64,000 nt of DNA, from the NCBI GenBank assembly GCA_019925795.1, contig CM034315.1:2418001-2482000 (forward strand), written 5' to 3'. The notes below the pieces were generated by a model that was not told the DNA's origin, ran no database searches, and saw nothing but the letters and a program-made list of their open reading frames with translations. The stretch is from Dendrobium chrysotoxum (taxonomy: Eukaryota > Streptophyta > Magnoliopsida > Asparagales > Orchidaceae). How positions within the stretch are numbered: the first letter of the stretch is position 1; each line of letters starts with the position of its first letter. The translations under genes were made by a program, and so were the position numbers. Shown here one piece after another: positions 57,459-64,000 of the stretch.

Positions 57459-58446
57459 GGGTTACGGGTCGGGTTTGGGTCAAACCCGGAATGACCCTCG
57501 TTCAAACGGGTCGACCCTAACCCGACCCGGGTCGGTAAACGGGTTGGAAATTCGAACCAGGACCCGACCCGGTGGGTTTCCGGGTTGACCCGACCCGACA
57601 CAGGAAGCCGGGCGCGCGCGGGTGCGCAGGCGGGCGGGCTGGGTGGGTTGGCGCGGGCGCGCTGGGTGCGCGCGGGCGGGCTCGCGAACGGGCGCGTGGG
57701 TGCGCTGGCGGGCGCGTTCGGGTGCGCGGACGGGCGCGCGAGCTGGTGCGCGGACGGATGCGCGGACGGGCGCGCGGGTCGGTAAACGGGTTGGAAATCC
57801 GAACCCGACCCGACGGGTTGCCGGGTTGACCCGACCCGACGGGTTGCCGGGTTGACCCGACCCGACACAAGAAGCCGGGCGCGCGCGGGTGCGCAGGCGG
57901 GCGCGCTGGGTGGGCGCGCTGGGTGCGCGCGGGCGGGCTCGCGAACGGGTACGCTGGCGGGCGCGTTCGGGTGCGCGGACGGGCGCGCAGATGGGCGCGC
58001 GGGTGCGCGGCGGGCGCGCGAGCTGGTGCGCGGACGCGCACGGGCAGCTGGGCAGGCGCAGGCGGCACGCAGGCAGCAACGCGGGCAGCTTAGGCGAGCG
58101 CGCGCGGGCGGCTGGGCAGGCGGAAGTAGCCTCGGCGGGCGCGCGGGCAGCTTCGGCGGGCGCGCTAGCAGGTCGCGGGCAGCTGGGCAGGCGATCGGGC
58201 AGCCGGGCAGGGTCGCGGGCAGCCGTGGCAGGGCGGGCAGGCTTCACGGTCAGGCGTTTAAACAGGTTTTCGGGTTGACCCGGCAACCCGTCGGGTCAAC
58301 CCGAACCCGACCCGTTTTTCAAACGGGTCGAATTCCTGAACCCGAACCCGAACCCGACCCGTTTAGGACTCGGGTCGGGTTCGAGTCGGGTTTTCCGGGT
58401 CGGATTCGAGTCGGGTTTTCGTGTCGTGTCAAATATTGACACCCCT
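57459..58446. mobile_element. hAT-like element with GC-rich tandem interior, target duplication GCAAAATC
   Basis: GCAAAATC lies at 57451-57458 and 58447-58454. The right end is TTGACACCCCT, as in the family; the left end starts within GGGTTACGGGTCGGG and lacks the TAGGGGTGTCAA part. GGGTCGGGTT-rich arms enclose about 650 bases of very GC-rich tandem sequence (GGGCGCGCGGGTGCGC-type units; a block of about 280 bases at 57590-57860 is repeated at 57870-58050). The many overlapping open frames on both strands (Ala/Arg/Pro-rich) come from the absence of A/T-rich stop codons and are not genes. Confidence 0.75.
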
Positions 58447-58454
58447 GCAAAATC

Positions 58455-59164
58455 ATAATTACATACTATAAAGATGAAGCAAGATTTCTTCGCGAAGAAG
58501 ATGAGTAACTCCACTTATAAATAGACAAAAGTCTTTTTTTCTTACTTGATTAACTCCTATATTTTCTCTTCCTATGTCTCGCATCTTTTAGTTATTTCTT
58601 CTTGAGGATTTCTGTATAAGAGAAGATTAATATAGTTTTTATAGCGAGAGGTTCACCTCCTAACATTAATGATCAGTCCTTATTGAAGACTTCTAATGCT
58701 ATTATAGTAAGCTTTTATAGTTGCCTCTATTTATGATTTTATGACAACCATCATTTAGAGTTTTATGATAACATCAAATTTTAATTTTATGTGAGCAACA
58801 ATCTTGAAAAATAAAAACCTAGACTTATTCATGACAATTAATGAAAATTTCACTCCATACATATCATTCAAAAGATTTAGTTGGAAAATATTAAATTTTA
58901 AAAGGTAATTAGCATAATCATAAAACCTTTTACACCCGAAAATTGCACCGGAATATAATATATATACTGGCGAATAAGCCGGTGGGATATGCGCCGGCAA
59001 CGTAACAACGGAAAGTACGTTAAAATTCCATTTTAAATTTACAGGCGCATATTCTGCCGGTTAGTCCGCTTCTTTTTAAAAAATATATTTGTGAAAATAT
59101 TCTGATATCCTAACTCAACTTTTATGGGAATAGACTTATTATGAGACAAATAATTTTGTTATGG
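58455..59164. other. Intergenic; short inverted GC-rich words near 58970-59070
   Basis: GCCGGTGGGATATGCGCCGG (58978) and GGCGCATATTCTGCCGGTT (59043) are partly inverted relative to each other, a possible small foldback of about 125 bases. No gene. Confidence 0.4.
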
Positions 59165-59440
59165 TGTAAAATATATGTCAAATATTGGTTCGTAAATCCC
59201 TCATGCTTTAGCCCCGCTTCGCTAAGATTCTCTCCCGGTGGCCCGTCTGCAGGTCGTACGCTCTGGCCGCCTTGTCTGCAGAGCGTACGCTCATTTCCTT
59301 CATTCTAAAGGGCATTTTCATCATGGAGCTCCGTTAGGGTTTCTTTTGCTCCTCCTTCCTGTGGCTCGGGCTACATCTATAGGGAAGTTTTCTTCTTCCC
59401 CCTTCCTTTTTTGATTTCATCAGGTGGTTTCCTTTCTGGC

Positions 59441-61449
59441 ATGGTTGTTAATCGATTGAAAGACCCCAATTTTTTAGCTTCGGTTTCTCGTTCTTTCAAA
59501 GAGGCTTTGTTTTGGGCTCTCTTCTTCTTCCCAGTTCCCTGATCTTAAAATAACTTCTCACCATGGTATGCCTTTCCTTTGGATTTCGAAAGATGAAATT
59601 TGTGCTCTTGCTGCCCCTTTCGAGTTTGCATTGGTTGGAAAGTTCCCTGGTCGGCAGTCTTCACTCGATTTTATCCGTAATTTCTTTTTAACCTCAAACT
59701 TTTAGGGGATTTCTCTATCACTTTGCTTAACCTAAAGTATGTATTGATTAAGTTTGTTAATGATTTGGATTATTGTAGAGCTTTCTCTCCCAGTCCTATT
59801 TTATGAGCCACTTTTTCATGAAAGTTTTCAATTGGACTCCTCTTTCTGATATTGAGGTAGAATCCAATATCATCTAGATTTGGATTTCATTTTCTAATCT
59901 AAGGCCTCACCTCTTCTCCCCCCATATCGTTCATGGCCTTGGTTCCATATTTGGTCGGCCACTTAAAATTGATAATGCCACTTCATGCGGGTCTAGGCCC
60001 TCGGTTGCTCATGTTTTTGTTGAGCTTGATGTTACCAAACATTACCTCGATAGGGTCTGCGTTGGTCCAGAAAATTTTGGCTACATTCAGTTAGTTGTGT
60101 TGGAGGATTTACCGACATATTGTTCTCATTGCAAATCGCTTGGCCATTCGATCGTGGTGTGTCAGATTTTACACCCTCAACTTGATAAATTGCATGTTAA
60201 CATCCCAATTTCTATTAATGCGGTTGTGATAGTTTCTCATGAGGGGCTTAGAAATGTTGGTTTAACTTTACAAAGAAATGGGGTGAATGTGGAAAGTGGG
60301 CCTTTGAGTTCTTCAGTAGTTCCTGTTTGTGAGTTGGGGCATTCAGACGTGCCTTCAGATTCAGCCATCCCTATGGCTCCGTCTTACCTTTTGGTGGTTT
60401 TAATTCCAAGGCAAATATTTGCATTAATGTTAACTTGCATTATATGGATGTTCTTGATTCTATGTGTAACAATTCTCTTAGTCCTTGTGTGTCCCCTTTA
60501 ACCCAAGAGGTTAGTGTGGGCATTAATAATGAGGTTGCGAATGATTTGGCTTTGATTCCGTCTTGTGATCAACAATTTGTTGATTTCCCTATTTTTGGTG
60601 AGAAGGCTTCTTTGGAAAATGCTTTTTGTCAGTGAACTTAGATGATGGTGGTTCTCCTTTGTCATAAATGGCCTTGTTGCTTAGCTAATATTGCCATTGA
60701 GAATGATAATGTGGCCCTTATCGATTTGCATATCCCTCTTATTTCTAATGATGTCTTGAATGTAGGGGTGTCAATATTTGACATGACTCGAAAACCCGAC
60801 ACGAACCCGACCCAAAAATTATGGGTTAGGATCAACCCGGACACGATACGGGTCAGGTTCGGGTTCAACAAATCGACCCGTTTCAAAAATTGGGTCAGGT
60901 TCGGGTTGACCTAGAAACCCAAAATTGACTCGTTTTGACCCGAAAACTCATTTTTTACCCGTAAACCCGAGATTGACAAATTTTTTACCCAAAAATCGAA
61001 GATTGATGCTTTTTTGACCCAAAAACCAGCAATTTTTTGTCTACCCCGGGTCATCCTAGTCGTGTCGGGTTGACCCAGACCTGAAGTGGGTTGGGTTCGG
61101 GTCAAAACAACTAACCCTTGCAAAAATAGGTCAGGTTCAGGTTAACCTGAATAGTGCCGGGTCAGTTCCGGGTTCGACCCGAAGCAACCCGTGAGTCGAA
61201 ATTGACACCCCTACTTGAATGCTCGTCTGGCTTTAAGTTCAAAAGTTTCTTATTTTTTTCAATCTAAGTGGCTGGAGGATTTGTTCCTCCTTGGATGGTC
61301 GGGTTAAATGAGATGAAATGTCTAAGTCTAGAGAGGATTTTCAAGTTTTGTTTGGTTTAAATGTGGCTCGTATAGAGGATGAAGCCCTTTCCATTGGGTT
61401 TACAAAACATTGTAGGCGGAAAAATAAAAAGAAATCTAAAAAGAAGTAG
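59441..61449 (+). pseudogene. LINE-3 ORF1 (DUF4283/CCHC_4), broken and split by a hAT-like element
   Basis: ATG 59441 gives MVVNRLKDPNFLASVSR. DUF4283 is visible as LNLKYVLIKFVNDLDYCRAF near 59730, then IWISFSNLRPHLFSPHIV and GSIFGRPLKIDNATSCGS. The CCHC_4 knuckle follows at about 60100: EDLPTYCSHCKSLGHSIVVC, with all four ligands. The acidic tail is interrupted by the hAT-like element (60763-61213), and the ORF ends RRKNKKKSKKK at 61449. Stops occur early (near 59540, 59806, 59876). The zinc site is the best kept of the three LINEs. Confidence 0.78.
60763..61213 (+). mobile_element. hAT-like non-autonomous element, target duplication CTTGAATG
   Basis: TAGGGGTGTCAA and TTGACACCCCTA are perfect 12-base inverted ends, flanked by CTTGAATG at 60755-60762 and 61214-61221. 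The 451-base interior is mostly degenerate GGGTCAGGTTCGGGT-type repeat on both arms. This is the cleanest member of the family in the window and shows the true ends. Confidence 0.92.
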
Positions 61450-61719
61450 GCCCTTTCCATTTTGGCGCTGTTTGGCACTTTGTGTTGCGAGTTTTTATGC
61501 CACCAATGGATGGTCTTTGTCTAGCAACTGGGTGGCGCTGCTAAGTCCGACAGGCTTCATGACCTTCTTAATTCTATTTTAGACTTATTGCTTATTCAGG
61601 TTACCTTATAATATGTCGTTTTTCCTTCATTGGTCTTTTTTGGGCTTTTTTCTGTATTTTTCTTTTCTGTTAATGGAATGAATGTTATTTAAAAAAAATG
61701 TTGTAAAATATATGTTAAA

Positions 61720-62323
61720 GTTTATCATAAATAAAGCTTTATTCCTAAATGTTTGTTTTTTGTTGTAGATATTACAAATTATATATATATATATATAGAA
61801 AAATATATTTTTCCTCAAAAATTTCTCAATTTTTTTATTAGAGCGATTGTGTAAGAGATCTAGAATTTTTATTAATACAATTTACAAATCAAAGAAAACG
61901 AAAATGGCAGTTGGGAACATTCAAGTTGCTTGAATTGAATCATCATTAAGAAAAAAAAAATTTCATTTTCAGCCTACTATAAATAGCAATTATAAGAAGT
62001 TTTGAAAGTATTTTTTTGCGTCATCATTACCTTAAAAAATCATCTTTTCTATAAATTCATCTTTGCTATATATAATTAGCAATTGTAAGAAGCTATTTAG
62101 GAAGTTTTTTTATAATTCCGTTTCAATTTTGCTGTGAATAGCAATTGAATCATCATCACCTCAAAAATTCATCTTTGCTATAAATAGCAATTGTCATTCT
62201 GGTCTCCACTAAAATTTCTCCTCCATCAGTTGGTATATTTTAAAGGAAGGGGCATAATAAATGATGAGTATCCCTTGTTTGAGATTAAACAATTTCATAC
62301 GGAGTTATTATTCCCCCTATTCA
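61720..62323 (+). promoter_or_regulatory. DUF295-d upstream region with repeated TATA-bearing units
   Basis: The word CTATAAATAGCAATT appears complete at 61977 and 62178 and in altered form at about 62066 (CTATATATAATTAGCAATT) and 62132 (CTGTGAATAGCAATTG), with GAATCATCATC and TTCATCTTTGCTA between them. These are four diverged tandem units. The last is 146 bases before the old start codon and corresponds to the TATA box at 47383 before DUF295-c. Confidence 0.65.
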
Positions 62324-63150
62324 ATGTCTTCGACCTAGTCCGATCTTCCTCTTGACCTACTGATAAGCATTAGAAATAAGCTACACAATGTTGATTTCTT
62401 CTCTTTTCGCTTAGTTTGCTCCGAATGGCATTCTGCCTCACCTATCCCTAATCCTTGCCAACCATACATTGCAAGCTTCGACAATAAAAGCAATATCACC
62501 TTCTTTACCTCGTGCCTCTATAATGGTACTCCTCGTGAGCATTTCATCTCCTTGCCATTTTCTTTATCCTCTACTTTATTTGACATTCACTATTCAAACG
62601 GGTGGTTTGTCTTTATAAGCTACGATAATTACACTCCTTATCTTTTTGATGTCGTATCAAACCGTAAATTCACATTCCCCCCTCTAAAACAAATAATACT
62701 CCGTTATTATAAAAAGATAAAACCAACTGTTCACATATGCCTTCAGAAGATAGTTGTCTCTTCGAGCTTTGATGCAGGTATTGCAGTAGCCGGTATTGTT
62801 GAAATAAGAGATCAAAGAAATCCGACAACTCCAAATCACATATTTATATTCTGCAGACATGCATATGGTGATTGTCAAAGGTGGAGCCTTTTAACGAAAG
62901 GAAGCAAAGGCATAAGATATATTGCTCTCGCTGGTGATAATCGATTTTATGCTCATGGCAATGATTGCGAGTTATATATGCTCGATGAAAGGCCTCCATT
63001 GATTAGATTAAGGAAAATCAAATTATGGTTGCCAAAGCACTTTTTGGGTGCAATTCTGATAATAGTCCACCTTTTAAACGTCTACATATCAGAAGTTATG
63101 GCATGAAAAAAAGTGGAGAAACGGATCTAAAGGATTATGCGTATTGTAGG
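62324..63150 (+). pseudogene. DUF295-d, F-box/DUF295 pseudogene with one early stop and a lost C-terminus
   Basis: ATG 62324-62326 is followed by TAG at 62336-62338 (codon 5), where DUF295-c has TGG (Trp). Otherwise the frame stays open to 63106: F-box SDLPLDLLISIRNKLHN and FRLVCSEWHSASPIPNP, then IASFDNKSNITFFTSCLYNG, FCRHAYGDCQRWSLL with YMLDERPPLIRLRKIKLWLP. At about 63040 the frame leaves the family sequence; KKSGETDLKDYAY in another frame (63110) shows a shift, and the last 70 residues or so are missing. This is the only copy in the window that keeps an uninterrupted F-box. An F-box binds SKP1 in SCF ubiquitin ligases. Non-functional unless the stop is bypassed. Confidence 0.85.
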
Positions 63151-64000
63151 ATATCATATTATTATATACGTTTTGAAATGAGATATATATCTTTTTTTTT
63201 AATATAAATTTTTTTGTAATATTTATCTTCAACTTTTTGAATATCAAAATAAAATAACGGTGTTGCGTATATTTTAAAATTTTGGAGCAATTAAATATGT
63301 GCCATAAATTATGATAAGAGCATGTATTCTGACGCACCATTGCACGTCTTTATTGACAATAAATACTAGAAATTTATATCTTATATGAATTTAGGGTATC
63401 CCAAACTATATCTGTACTATTCTTTTAAAATGTTATGTAATTCAACACATTTATTACTCTAATATTTCAATTAAAAAAATAATCACTATCATTTATATTT
63501 TAAATATAAATAAATCTAATGACTTCTTAACATGAAGAGGTAAAATGTACAAAGTGACATAAAAATATCAATAGTTAATCTCAATTTTGAGAAATTTTTT
63601 CATAATTTGCTATTTCGAGGTGTTCCGTCTCTAAAAATTTAACTTTATCGGCATCAACCTCGATGCATTAGAAGCTCTTATATCGAGATTGATGCCGATG
63701 AAATTAAGTTTATTTGTATGCCCATATGGGATCGATATTCGTATAATATTATGATTATAAACCTGCTTTACTACTAAAAACATTTCTAATATATTATAAA
63801 AAATTAATTTGATCATGCACAAATCTCAAGGCATTCATTTTACTTTAAATCAAATAAGTAATAAAAAATAATAACCTATATTTATTTTATACTCATTTAA
63901 ATAACTTTAAACATTTTAAATATATCTCATTTTGTTTGCATTTGCTCTATATTTATTTTTTAAGCAAAATACCCCCAAGCCTCCGTACTCTTGTATATGA
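63151..64000. other. Intergenic, AT-rich, with one hairpin
   Basis: No gene. Contains the inverted repeat at 63635-63711. Confidence 0.5.
63635..63711. repeat. Short inverted repeat (30-base arms)
   Basis: The arms TTATCGGCATCAACCTCGAT and ATCGAGATTGATGCCGATGA, with flanking AAATTTAACT/AAATTAAGTTT, pair with about four mismatches around a loop of 17 bases. It could be a small MITE or a hairpin RNA source. Confidence 0.75.

Larger units (their letters stand above)
59183..61701 (+). mobile_element. LINE-3, ORF1-only retroposon with 18-base target duplication
   Basis: TGTAAAATATATGTCAAA at 59165-59182 and the same with one change at 61702-61719 flank the element. It contains a leader (CTCCGTTAGGGTTTCTTTTG), a decayed ORF1, a short 3' UTR and an A-run (61691-61698). 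Without the inserted hAT-like element it is about 2.07 kb. Because the target duplication embraces leader and 3' tail, the lack of ORF2 is a property of the inserted copy, not of later truncation. Confidence 0.88.

Noticed and set aside
57443..58439. Many long Ala/Arg/Pro/Gly-rich open frames on both strands, up to 268 codons
   Set aside because: They overlap in all frames in a GC-rich tandem repeat inside a hAT-like element; stop codons are absent because A and T are rare.
3463..61213. GGGTC/GGTTC repeats as telomere-like sequence
   Set aside because: The plant telomere unit is TTTAGGG. These repeats are the arms of hAT-like elements with 8-base duplications.
1..64000. CRISPR array, bacterial operons or organellar insertions
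   Set aside because: No regularly spaced direct repeats with unique spacers, no bacterial-type gene order and no chloroplast or mitochondrial gene was recognised.

Overview
This is AT-rich nuclear DNA of a flowering plant. The signs are spliced genes with GT..AG introns, AATAAA polyadenylation signals, F-box/DUF295 genes, a Sirevirus-type Copia element, CACTA, hAT-like and MULE pieces, and plant LINE ORF1 genes with DUF4283 and CCHC_4 domains. The species cannot be fixed from the sequence. Most of the window is nested, decayed transposable elements; few genes could still be functional.

The host genes form one pattern. Four copies of a DUF295 (F-box/KIB-like) gene (6225-6852, 15513-16388, 47605-48625, 62324-63150) alternate on the + strand with a two-exon gene for a small secreted peptide (10179-10576, 24424-24813, broken copy 56717-57092; a promoter-only remnant at 13153-13480). 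Peptide copies 1 and 2 keep a signal peptide, a conserved pro-region, a basic KRR site and a Cys-x2-Cys..Cys-x-Cys tail, and look intact. The DUF295 copies are all damaged to some degree. The two central units (about 15.5-24.9 kb and 47.6-57.1 kb) are a segmental duplication, including the transposons between the two genes.

Layout. 1-847: end of an LTR (family E) and unassigned sequence. 848-3415: a small LTR retroelement carrying fragments of cellular genes (BAM-type LRR receptor, ACHT-type thioredoxin, CRK-type kinase). 3463-6150: hAT-like end, unassigned sequence and an LTR-D fragment. 6.2-16.4 kb: DUF295-a, LINE-1, SSP1, a MITE, LTR-C, LTR-E and DUF295-b. 16.4-24.8 kb: nested LTR-C/LTR-D and SSP2. 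25.6-34.6 kb: MULE fragment, LTR-C piece, solo LTR-F, hAT-like element and long unassigned sequence. 34.67-47.36 kb: a deleted Tork/Tnt1-like Copia element (A) with a 10.6-kb Sirevirus-like Copia element (B) in one of its LTRs; the pair splits the upstream region of DUF295-c. 47.6-57.1 kb: DUF295-c, LINE-2, LTR-C, a solo LTR-D with a CACTA element inside it, and broken SSP3. 57.4-64 kb: a GC-rich hAT-like element, LINE-3 (with another hAT-like element inside) and DUF295-d.

Target-site duplications could be read directly for several insertions: CTTGAATG, TTCCAACT and GCAAAATC (hAT-like), TGG (CACTA), ACTTG (solo LTR-F), TTATA (capture element) and an 18-bp repeat (LINE-3). No tRNA or rRNA gene and no CRISPR array was seen. 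Assignments were made by eye, by translating and comparing copies inside the window; no database search was run.
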